From NCBI GenBank assembly GCA_910586995.1, contig CAJUKZ010000004.1:101480-165479 (forward strand): DNA of 64,000 nt, read 5' to 3'. The notes under the pieces were generated by a model. That model had not been told where the DNA came from, did not search any database, and saw only the letters and a list, made by a program, of their open reading frames with translations. This document shows positions 56,270 through 64,000 of this stretch, in pieces; position 1 is the first letter of the stretch; every line of letters begins with the position of its first letter. The DNA is from an uncultured Muribaculaceae bacterium (GTDB lineage: Bacteria; Bacteroidota; Bacteroidia; Bacteroidales; Muribaculaceae). A program made the translations under genes and the position numbers.

Positions 56270-57040
56270 ATGGGAAAAATCATCGCAATAGCAAATCAGA
56301 AAGGTGGAGTGGGAAAAACCACCACGACCATCAATCTCGCGGCCTCGCTTGCCACGCAGGGAAAGAAAGTGCTTATTATCGACGCGGATCCACAGGCAAA
56401 TGCCACATCAGGTTATGGAATAGACCCGCGCTCGATGCAGGCATCGATATATGAATGTCTTGTGGACGATTATCCTCTCGATGGCTCACAAGTGCCTACC
56501 TGCATAGCAGGTCTTGACCTGATAGGATCGCGAATCGACCTGGCGGGAGCGGAGATAGAGCTTATCAACAAACCGGACCGAGAGAACGTGCTGCGCAGGT
56601 TGCTTGATCCTGTAAAGGATAAATATGATTTCATGCTGATCGACTGTTCTCCGTCACTTGGTCTGATAACAGTAAACGCCCTTACAGCCGCCGATTCAGT
56701 GATTATCCCCGTCCAGGCAGAATATTTTGCTCTTGAAGGCATCAGCAAGCTTTTGAATACTGTACGTATCATAAAAAGCAGGCTGAACACATCTCTTGAA
56801 ATCGAAGGTTTCCTGCTCACGATGTACGATGCGCGCCTGCGTCTGGCCAATCAGATATATGAAGAATTGAAAACGCATTTCGGTGATATGGTTTTCAATA
56901 CTGTTATTCCCCGCAACATACGTCTGAGCGAAGCGCCAAGTCATGGTCTTCCTGCTATATTGTATGATCCGGAGAGCAGAGGCGCCACATCGCATACCTT
57001 GCTTGCAAAAGAGCTAATATCCAACAACCGCAACCGCTGA
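56270..57040 (+). CDS. parA: Chromosome partition ATPase ParA (Soj)
   Basis: 256 residues. The deviant Walker A is NQKGGVGKTTTT near residue 9, with the signature lysine; the A' motif is IDADPQANAT, and Walker B is MLIDCSPSLGLIT. As a ParA/MinD-family dimer it binds DNA non-specifically and moves ParB-parS complexes. The short N-terminus without a DNA-binding domain is that of chromosomal ParA. It is followed by parB at 56 bases. Confidence 0.97.
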   Translation: MGKIIAIANQKGGVGKTTTTINLAASLATQGKKVLIIDADPQANATSGYGIDPRSMQASIYECLVDDYPLDGSQVPTCIAGLDLIGSRIDLAGAEIELINKPDRENVLRRLLDPVKDKYDFMLIDCSPSLGLITVNALTAADSVIIPVQAEYFALEGISKLLNTVRIIKSRLNTSLEIEGFLLTMYDARLRLANQIYEELKTHFGDMVFNTVIPRNIRLSEAPSHGLPAILYDPESRGATSHTLLAKELISNNRNR

Positions 57041-57096
57041 AACCGGGGAAACAGGTAATCCGACCTCGGTAAACACAAATCAAATACAGTATAACT

Positions 57097-57987
57097 ATGT
57101 CTATCAAACGTACGGCTTTAGGCCGCGGACTCGATTCGCTCATGCCGATGGACGACGTTCCTGCAAGAGGCACATCGACAATAAGCGACATCGAAATATC
57201 GCAGATAACTCCAAATCCGGATCAACCTCGAACTACATTCGATGAGGAAGCTCTTGAAGAACTTGCAGCCTCGATACGCGAACTTGGCATCATACAGCCG
57301 TTATCGCTAAGAAAATCCGGGCCGGATTCATATCAGATCATTGCCGGAGAGCGTCGTTACCGTGCAGCTATAATTGCAGGTCTGAATCGCGTGCCGGCAT
57401 ATATACGCACAGCCTCGGAGGCCGAACTGACCGAAATGGCGCTGATTGAGAACATTCAGCGCGAGGACCTTAATGCGATAGAAATAGCTCTGACTTTTAA
57501 AAAGCTGATTGACCAGTATGCCCTGACCCAAGAACGGTTAAGTGAGCGTATAGGAAAAAAACGCGCTACAATAGCCAACTTCCTCCGGCTGCTGAAACTG
57601 CCTGCTGAAGTTCAGCTTGGTTTGCGCGACAAGCGTGTAGACATGGGCCATGCCCGCGCACTTCTTTCTATCGAGTCTCCTACGGATCAGCTACGTGTCT
57701 ATAACAGTATAATTACAGAAGGTCTTTCGGTAAGAGCAGTCGAGCGTATAGCTCAAGAATTGCGAGAAGGCAATAATAGCAAACGCGAGAATGATAAAAA
57801 GGAAAAGCCCAACCGGCCTTCAGCCGATTTTGACATTCTGCGCCAGCACTTGCAGACGACATTCAACACTCCCGTACAGTTCTCTTGCAATGCTTCCGGA
57901 AAAGGAAAAATTGCATTTACATTCAAAAACGTTGATGAACTTGAGAGATTAATTAGTATCTTTGACGGATTAAAATCACAGAACTGA
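57097..57987 (+). CDS. parB: Chromosome partition protein ParB (Spo0J)
   Basis: 296 residues. The N-terminal RTALGRGLDSLM is typical of chromosomal ParB. The CTPase domain has NPDQPRTTFDEEALEELAAS and the motif AGERRYRAA, then the helix-turn-helix around TQERLSERIGKKRATIANFL, a basic linker (SKRENDKKEKPNRP) and a C-terminal dimerisation domain. It loads at parS and spreads as a CTP clamp. Confidence 0.97.
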   Translation: MSIKRTALGRGLDSLMPMDDVPARGTSTISDIEISQITPNPDQPRTTFDEEALEELAASIRELGIIQPLSLRKSGPDSYQIIAGERRYRAAIIAGLNRVPAYIRTASEAELTEMALIENIQREDLNAIEIALTFKKLIDQYALTQERLSERIGKKRATIANFLRLLKLPAEVQLGLRDKRVDMGHARALLSIESPTDQLRVYNSIITEGLSVRAVERIAQELREGNNSKRENDKKEKPNRPSADFDILRQHLQTTFNTPVQFSCNASGKGKIAFTFKNVDELERLISIFDGLKSQN

Positions 57988-58072
57988 GTATTGCAGTGCC
58001 CGTAACACATTTGATATCCTGTGACTCGAGCCATGCAAGTCTCTATAGACAAGGAATAAGCCAATCACCACA

Positions 58073-58918
58073 ATGTCGTACAAAGCGCACGACCAATTTA
58101 TCACTATTACGCTGAGACGATGGCAGAAAGCTATCGTCTGCATCATGGTATGTTGTCTGTTGACACCATACATAGCAGCGATGCCGCAGATACATCGGCC
58201 TCATATGCCGGCAAAAACTGACAGTACGCATAGGGAAGCACTCAACGCCCTACCCGATTCCTTAATTGTAGATGTACCCTCTCCTGATACCAACATCCAG
58301 GTAGTCGAGGAGTCTGTAGCCGATACGGGTGATTCCCTTATGGTAACGGCGGCTGATACAATCCCGGTAGTAATGTCTGACACACGTATCACGGACTACA
58401 ACCAGTGGGTGCGGCGCAAAGTTGATTTCAATCCGGATCCTACCCGTGCGGTCTGGATGTCGGCTTTATTTCCCGGACTTGGACAGATATATAACCGCAG
58501 TTTCTGGAAACTGCCTATCGTAGTCGGTGCATATGTAGGACTTGGCTATGGGTGTTCGTGGAACAATTCCATGCTTAGCGACTACACGCGTGCCTACCGC
58601 GACATCATGGACAATGACCCATCGACCAAAAGCTATATGGACCTGTTTCCAAGCACTACCCGCGAAGAAGATCTGGACCGCACGTGGCTTACAAACGTAC
58701 TGCGTACGCGCAAAGATTACTACAGGCGCAACCGCGATCTATGTATAATATGTATGATCGGCGTATACCTGATCGCTATGGTGGACGCATATGTGGATGC
58801 ATCACTAAGCCACTTCGATATTTCTCCCGATTTGGCGGTAGATGTCGCGCCTGCCGTGATCCAGGAATCCAGATCGGCCCGTCCGGCCATTGGATTGCAA
58901 TGGGCCATAACTTTCTAA
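58073..58918 (+). CDS. DUF5683-type membrane protein
   Basis: 281 residues. An N-terminal hydrophobic segment (KAIVCIMVCCLLTPYIAAM) acts as signal or anchor. A variable linker is followed by the domain core: PTRAVWMSALFPGLGQIYNR, KLPIVVGAYVGLGYG and the late IICMIGVYLIAMVDAYVDA. This DUF5683 protein regularly follows parAB in Bacteroidetes and precedes a lytic transglycosylase, so a cell-envelope role is inferred. Confidence 0.88.
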   Translation: MSYKAHDQFITITLRRWQKAIVCIMVCCLLTPYIAAMPQIHRPHMPAKTDSTHREALNALPDSLIVDVPSPDTNIQVVEESVADTGDSLMVTAADTIPVVMSDTRITDYNQWVRRKVDFNPDPTRAVWMSALFPGLGQIYNRSFWKLPIVVGAYVGLGYGCSWNNSMLSDYTRAYRDIMDNDPSTKSYMDLFPSTTREEDLDRTWLTNVLRTRKDYYRRNRDLCIICMIGVYLIAMVDAYVDASLSHFDISPDLAVDVAPAVIQESRSARPAIGLQWAITF

Positions 58919-58931
58919 TCATTCATGCAAA

Positions 58932-60548
58932 ATGAAATCCCGTATAATTCTCACCATCACACTTGCGGCATCAACACTTATGCCGGCGAACGCGCAGTCG
59001 ATTCTGTCGATGCGCGATTCTATTGATAACCCCAGTATAATATATCCTGAGAGTTTTGAGACCGATGTGCAGAAAATGCGCGAAAACTGGTATCTGAGCA
59101 CATATGCGGTGCTTGACGAAAACGCCGATCAGAGACCAGTAGCCAACATAAGCGAAGATGAGTATATACGTCGGTTGAGTGCTATGCCGACTACAATAGA
59201 GATGCCTTACAACAATGTAGTGCGTGCCCATATAAATATGTACACAGAGCGCAGGCGCTCCCTCGTAGAGAATATGCTCGGCATGAGTCATTACTATATG
59301 CCAATATTTGAAGCTGCATTGGACAGGCATGGTATGCCACTCGAACTGAAGTATCTTCCTATTATCGAATCCGCATTGAATCCAACAGCAGTGTCGCGTG
59401 CCGGAGCTACTGGATTGTGGCAATTCATGCTGCCTACAGCAACCGGACTTGGAATGGAGATAAACTCACTCGTCGACGAACGCAGGGACCCATACGTGTC
59501 TTCGGATGCTGCGGCAAGATATCTTAAACAATTGTACAATACATATGGCGACTGGTCGCTTGCCATAGCTGCATACAACTGCGGCCCGGGTAATGTGAAC
59601 AAAGCCCTGCGTCGCGCAGGCGGTGGAAAAAAGGACTTTTGGGAAATCTATCCATTCCTTCCCGCAGAGACAAGGAATTATGTACCTGCATTCATCGCGG
59701 CAAACTACGTGATGAACTATTACAGGGAGCATAACATACAACCGGCACTTGCCCGCCGGCCGATAATCACCGATACTGTGCATGTCAGCAAGCGAGTCAA
59801 CTTACAGCAGGTATCCGATGTATTAGGAATACCGATGGACGCATTGCATATTCTCAACCCTCAATTCCGTACCGACATCATCCCCGGCGATATAAAGCCT
59901 TACGCACTCGTGTTGCCATCCATGCAATCGTATTGCTATGTTGCAAATGAAGATAGCATCGTGGCTCATGATGCCGAACGTTATGCCCGCCGCACAGTGG
60001 TACAGCCAAACGACGGATCTACAAGAACCGGCAGTGACGAAGGCGGTGAGTATGTGGATGAACTTGTGGTCAAGTACCACAAAGTGAAGCGAGGAGAAAC
60101 ACTTGCATCTATAGCAAAGAAATATGGAGTAACCCAGAGCGAGATTCGCTCAACGAATAAAATAGGCAATAAAGTAAAGCGCGGACAGACTCTGAAGATA
60201 AACACTTATACGCGCAAATACGTGAAACCTGACACAACCGCTACGGTTGCAGAAAGTGGTATCCAGGCCGCAGAACCTCAGGTACAGCAGACTTCTGCCA
60301 AGCAGACTGATACTCCCGCGAGGACCAATACAAAGAAACAACCCACAACACAGAATAAGCCGACAAAATACACCGTAAGAAAAGGCGACACTTTGAGTAA
60401 GATTGCTAATAAACACGGTGTTACGATTCAGCAGTTGCGGGATGCCAACGGCATAAAGGGCGATAATATCAGGGAAGGTCAAAGTCTGACAATTCCGGCT
60501 AAAAAAGCTGCTAAATCATCGAAGAAAAAATCGAAGAAGCGCCGTTGA
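58932..60548 (+). CDS. mltD: Membrane-bound lytic transglycosylase with two LysM domains
   Basis: 538 residues. A signal peptide (RIILTITLAASTLMPANAQS) is followed by an SLT domain at about 120-270: the catalytic Glu is near 146 in PIIESALNPTAVS, then AGATGLWQFMLPTA, and later AAYNCGPGNVNKA. LysM domains lie near 380-420 (KVKRGETLASIAKKYGV) and 478-522 (TVRKGDTLSKIANKHGV). The end is lysine-rich. It cuts glycan strands and forms anhydro-muropeptides. It starts 13 bases after the DUF5683 gene. Confidence 0.92.
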   Translation: MKSRIILTITLAASTLMPANAQSILSMRDSIDNPSIIYPESFETDVQKMRENWYLSTYAVLDENADQRPVANISEDEYIRRLSAMPTTIEMPYNNVVRAHINMYTERRRSLVENMLGMSHYYMPIFEAALDRHGMPLELKYLPIIESALNPTAVSRAGATGLWQFMLPTATGLGMEINSLVDERRDPYVSSDAAARYLKQLYNTYGDWSLAIAAYNCGPGNVNKALRRAGGGKKDFWEIYPFLPAETRNYVPAFIAANYVMNYYREHNIQPALARRPIITDTVHVSKRVNLQQVSDVLGIPMDALHILNPQFRTDIIPGDIKPYALVLPSMQSYCYVANEDSIVAHDAERYARRTVVQPNDGSTRTGSDEGGEYVDELVVKYHKVKRGETLASIAKKYGVTQSEIRSTNKIGNKVKRGQTLKINTYTRKYVKPDTTATVAESGIQAAEPQVQQTSAKQTDTPARTNTKKQPTTQNKPTKYTVRKGDTLSKIANKHGVTIQQLRDANGIKGDNIREGQSLTIPAKKAAKSSKKKSKKRR

Positions 60549-60612
60549 TATATACGCGATGAGATAACTAAACTTAAAAAGACAATATACCTTATAATAA
60601 ACCGAACCAATC

Positions 60613-62607
60613 ATGAGTAACTCTGAAAAAGAAACGATGAAAGTAGATCCTGCTTCAGTCGACGCCACTACGCTTCCGGAAAACGCGTTCCGTGAGCTTG
60701 CGGCAGACGAGGATTACGCACCGGTGATGCATCCGGCCAGAGACTACCCTGAGGTGACAGTGTATTCTGTGACAACAGGTCTGATACTTGCTGTGATTTT
60801 CTCTGCGGCTGCAGCATACCTGGGACTCAAGGTAGGACAGGTATTTGAAGCCGCTATACCTATCGCGATAATCGCAGTCGGACTGTCAGGCTTCCTGAAA
60901 AAGAATCATCCGCTCGGACAAAATGTCATCATACAGTCGATCGGAGCATGCTCCGGTGTGATTGTGGCAGGTGCGATATTCACCTTACCTGCTCTTTACA
61001 TACTTCAGGCCACGCATCCTGACATTACCGTAAATTTCTTACAAATATTTTTAAGCTCACTTTTCGGAGGCGTACTCGGTATACTGTTCTTCATTCCATT
61101 CCGTCGCTATTTCGTGAAGGACATGCACGGTAAATATCCTTTCCCTGAGGCCACGGCTACCACACAGGTACTGATGAGCGGACAGGCAAAGGGCGCGGCG
61201 TCCGGAGCGCAGGCTAAACTTCTTGTTGTAGCCTCTCTTGTAGGTGGAATTTATGACTACATTGTGGCTACTTTCGGATGGTGGACAGAGACAATAACCA
61301 CCCAGGCTTACAGTTGGGGCGAGGCGCTTGCCGCGAAGACCAAGTTTGTATTCAGTTGCAATACAAGTGCTGCCGTGCTCGGTCTCGGCTACATAATCGG
61401 ATTGAAATATGCCTTTGTAATTTTTGCCGGCAGTGCATTTGTCTGGTGGGTAATAGTGCCTCTGCTCGGCAGCTATGGTGCAGCGGAAATAGCCGCGATG
61501 GGACCAGACGGTATATTCCGCAACTACGCCCGCATGATAGGCATCGGCGGTATCGCGATGGCCGGAGTGATAGGCATAATCAAGACATGGCCAATTATCC
61601 GCCAGGCAGCGGGGCTTGCAGGTCGTGAACTTCGCGGTGGCGCTGGTAGCAAGAAAACAGTGCGTTGGCAAACTGATATATCCATGAAGCATATCGCCTA
61701 TTTCGTATTCATAGCGCTTATCGCAGTGCTTATATTCTTCTGGGTAGGTGTTATCGGTACTTTCTGGCAAGCACTTGTGGCATGGATCGTGGTCGCAGGA
61801 ATTGCTTTCCTTTTCACGACCGTGGCAGCAAATGCAATTGCAATCGTTGGCAGCAATCCCGTGTCAGGCATGACGCTGATGACACTGATTATCGCATCTG
61901 CGATATTTGTCGCAATCGGACTTAACGGCACTTCAGGCATAGTAGCTTCGATGGTGATTGGTGGAGTTGTGTGCACGGCATTGTCGATGGCCGGAGGTTT
62001 CGTGACCGACCTCAAGATAGGATACTGGCTTGGCTCCACTCCCCGGAAGCAGGAATCATGGAAATTCCTTGGCACACTCGTGTCGGCTGCCACAGTGGGC
62101 GCAGTGATTCTGATGCTGAACAAGGTTTACGGTTTCACCGGCGATACAGCACTGGCTGCTCCACAGGCCAATGCAATGGCAAAGGTAATCGAACCCATGA
62201 TGATGGGCGGAGCCACACCGTGGACTCTTTATATTGTAGGCGCTATTCTTGCTGTATTGCTTGACAGACTTGGTATTCCGGCCCTGGCATTCTGTCTGGG
62301 TATGTTCATACAGTTCTCTCTCAACATGCCGATCCTTGTCGGTGGTATAATTGCATGGATGGTAGCAAACTCCACCAAAGATATAAAATTGAGCAAAGCC
62401 CGCACAGACCGCGGTACATTAGTAGCATCCGGACTAATTGCAGGTGGTGCATTGTTCGGAGTATTTGCAGCACTGACAATCATGCTTGGTAAAGAAGCGC
62501 CAACCAACGGTGAAGAATTTGCGCCTCAGGTACTTGGCGTTGTAGCATATCTGGGCATCATTGCCTATCTGTATCTAAGCTCGCGTAACGTAAAAAACGC
62601 TCAGTAA
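60613..62607 (+). CDS. OPT-family oligopeptide transporter
   Basis: 664 residues, about 14-16 hydrophobic segments. The N-terminal ARDYPEVTVYSVTTGLILAV and AAAYLGLKVGQVFEAAIPIA, then GGVLGILFFIPFRRYFV and the KYPFPEATATTQVL motif, are typical of the bacterial OPT subgroup. It probably imports peptides or metal chelates by proton symport. The substrate cannot be told. Confidence 0.93.
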   Translation: MSNSEKETMKVDPASVDATTLPENAFRELAADEDYAPVMHPARDYPEVTVYSVTTGLILAVIFSAAAAYLGLKVGQVFEAAIPIAIIAVGLSGFLKKNHPLGQNVIIQSIGACSGVIVAGAIFTLPALYILQATHPDITVNFLQIFLSSLFGGVLGILFFIPFRRYFVKDMHGKYPFPEATATTQVLMSGQAKGAASGAQAKLLVVASLVGGIYDYIVATFGWWTETITTQAYSWGEALAAKTKFVFSCNTSAAVLGLGYIIGLKYAFVIFAGSAFVWWVIVPLLGSYGAAEIAAMGPDGIFRNYARMIGIGGIAMAGVIGIIKTWPIIRQAAGLAGRELRGGAGSKKTVRWQTDISMKHIAYFVFIALIAVLIFFWVGVIGTFWQALVAWIVVAGIAFLFTTVAANAIAIVGSNPVSGMTLMTLIIASAIFVAIGLNGTSGIVASMVIGGVVCTALSMAGGFVTDLKIGYWLGSTPRKQESWKFLGTLVSAATVGAVILMLNKVYGFTGDTALAAPQANAMAKVIEPMMMGGATPWTLYIVGAILAVLLDRLGIPALAFCLGMFIQFSLNMPILVGGIIAWMVANSTKDIKLSKARTDRGTLVASGLIAGGALFGVFAALTIMLGKEAPTNGEEFAPQVLGVVAYLGIIAYLYLSSRNVKNAQ

Positions 62608-62657
62608 CAATTCCTGTATCAAATAACGGTAAGCGCCTTAAACTACAGTAATGTAAT

Positions 62658-63986
62658 GTGAAGCTATCGAATATAAACAGGGAAATACTTGCACTGTCGA
62701 TTCCGGCTATCGTCAGCAACATCACAACGCCCCTCCTGGGGTTGATTGATGTTGCTATCGTAGGCCATATCGGCAGTGCGGTGTATATAGCGGCAATTGC
62801 ATTAGGTGGAGCGGTGATGAATATGCTCTACTGGATATTCGGGTTTCTTCGTCTGGGAGCAAGTGGAGTTACGGCTCAGGCTTTCGGAGCAAAAGACACA
62901 GTAGCAGCAGACGCTGTTCTCTACCGAGGACTGGTCATTGCGGCCGGGATCTCATTGCTGATAATGGTTGCCCAAGGATTCCTTACGGACCGGGTTCTGG
63001 AATTTATGGATGCAGATCCCGCCTCTGCAAATCCCGCAAGTCGCTATGTCAGTATATGTATATGGGGCGCTCCGTCTGTCCTGGCTACGTATACTCTGTC
63101 GGGGTGGATGCTTGGCATGCAATACTCAAAAGGCCCTATGTGGATTGCCTTGGTAACGAATATTGTCAATATCGCCGCTTCGTTGATATTCGTGTTCTGG
63201 CTTGGATACGACATAGCAGGAGTTGCCACGGGCACATGTATTGCACAGTGGGCCGGAATAATTTTTGGAGCTATCCTTACAGTATTAAAGTTTCACCCCA
63301 GCCATCCCGACTGGAAAAAGGTTTTCAAAGCAGAAGATATTAAGCGCTTTTTTGCCATCAACCGTGACATTTTTCTACGTACGCTTTGTCTGGTTGCGGT
63401 TACTCTATGGTTTACTCATGCCGGCGCTGTGCAAGGAACACTTGTCCTTGCTGCAAATGCACTTCTGATGCAGTTTTTCATGTTGTTTTCGTATTTTACA
63501 GACGGATTTGCTTTTGCAGGCGAGGCTTTATCCGGCAAGTATATGGGAGAACGGAATCCCGATATGCTGAAAAAAAGTATCGAATCCCTTATAAAAACCG
63601 GAGTAGTTCTGTCTGTAATTTTCACGACGGCATATTTCATAGCCGGAGATACCATTATGCACATACTGACATCCGATTCAGGAGTCGTTGATACTGCTAA
63701 AAAGTATTTCATATGGATACTTGTTATTCCGGTAGCAGGATTTACTGCGTTTACATGGGATGGCATCTTTGGTGGACTCACGCTTACAAGAGGCGGCCTT
63801 TTGTTGCCGATGGCCCTGTCGGCCATGCTGTTTTTCGCATCATATGCATTACTTACGCCCCTATATGGCAACCACGGGCTATGGGCTTCGTTTATCATCT
63901 ACTGCGCTTCACGCGGTATAATACAGACAATATATTTCCAAACACATAAAAAATATCTCTACAGAAATGAACAACAAGGACATTGA
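62658..63986 (+). CDS. MATE-family efflux transporter
   Basis: 442 residues with a GTG start (62658), the only sensible one as ATG 62651 is followed by a stop. Twelve hydrophobic segments in two halves. The N-terminal IPAIVSNITTPLLGLIDVAI, then LGASGVTAQAFGAKD, matches the DinF-like MATE branch. It exports drugs or metabolites against sodium or proton uptake. Confidence 0.94.
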   Translation: MKLSNINREILALSIPAIVSNITTPLLGLIDVAIVGHIGSAVYIAAIALGGAVMNMLYWIFGFLRLGASGVTAQAFGAKDTVAADAVLYRGLVIAAGISLLIMVAQGFLTDRVLEFMDADPASANPASRYVSICIWGAPSVLATYTLSGWMLGMQYSKGPMWIALVTNIVNIAASLIFVFWLGYDIAGVATGTCIAQWAGIIFGAILTVLKFHPSHPDWKKVFKAEDIKRFFAINRDIFLRTLCLVAVTLWFTHAGAVQGTLVLAANALLMQFFMLFSYFTDGFAFAGEALSGKYMGERNPDMLKKSIESLIKTGVVLSVIFTTAYFIAGDTIMHILTSDSGVVDTAKKYFIWILVIPVAGFTAFTWDGIFGGLTLTRGGLLLPMALSAMLFFASYALLTPLYGNHGLWASFIIYCASRGIIQTIYFQTHKKYLYRNEQQGH

Positions 63987-64000
63987 CCTCTCTGTGAGCA
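63967..64000 (+). CDS. Start of next gene, cut by window edge
   Basis: ATG 63967 opens a frame (MNNKDIDLSVS) that overlaps the end of the MATE gene by 20 bases and runs off the window. Too short to identify. Confidence 0.4.
   Translation, partial: MNNKDIDLSVS

Noticed and set aside
61057..61770. 237-codon open frame antisense to the OPT transporter
   Set aside because: A shadow of a hydrophobic gene; rich in Cys, His and Tyr, with no family resemblance.
1..64000. tRNA or rRNA genes
   Set aside because: No cloverleaf-like sequence or conserved rRNA segment was recognised in intergenic stretches; the integrase end shows no tRNA gene as target.

Overview
The window looks like Bacteroidales DNA. 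Several promoters fit the Bacteroidetes consensus (TTTG, about 20 bases, TAnnTTTG; for example 55307-55339, 52254-52286 and 22659-22689), and Shine-Dalgarno sequences are almost absent. The chromosomal genes at the right end (parA-parB, a DUF5683-type protein, an MltD-type transglycosylase) are in the order usual for the phylum. A gut family such as Muribaculaceae fits, but the sequence alone does not prove it.

About 1-49,330 is the right part of an integrated, probably short-tailed (podovirus-like) prophage whose left end lies outside the window. (a) 1-4743, plus strand: a tightly packed cassette of small genes, starting with a nonapeptide-repeat protein cut by the window edge, then an ASCH-like protein, an HNH nuclease, a lipoprotein, a YopX-family protein, a DNA methyltransferase and unknowns. 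(b) 4794-8294: a minus-strand single-span microprotein with its own promoter, then a plus-strand block ending in a 919-residue tail protein (nozzle candidate). (c) 8404-19969, minus strand: scaffold, an unusual 52-residue copy of the capsid N-terminal arm, major capsid protein, connector proteins, six fibre-type genes (one a truncated duplicate), holin, M15 endolysin, a membrane-anchored protein, and three paralogous unknowns. (d) 20101-23418, plus strand: a small-terminase candidate, TerL and a HicBA toxin-antitoxin pair. (e) 25448 to 23478: portal. (f) 46336 to 25517, minus strand: three likely ejection proteins, the last a single uninterrupted frame of about 6,379 residues. This polyvalent protein carries ParB-like (DdrB type), barnase/EndoU/colicin E5-like, pyrophosphatase-like, helicase, methyltransferase, JAB, two MuF-C-type, zincin-like and virion-type regions. 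(g) 46421-49232: a small basic protein, two arrays of 21-base-spaced dyads, a possible Z-DNA tract, a small conserved protein and the tyrosine integrase.

Three copies of one 48-base promoter element (20007-20054, 25484-25531, 46371-46418) precede the scaffold/capsid, portal and ejection-protein operons. This suggests one shared late switch.

From about 49,330 on is chromosome: ppdK, a PadR-PspC pair, rsgA, a small membrane protein, a TlpA-like thioredoxin, parA-parB, DUF5683, mltD, an OPT transporter, a MATE exporter and the first bases of another gene.
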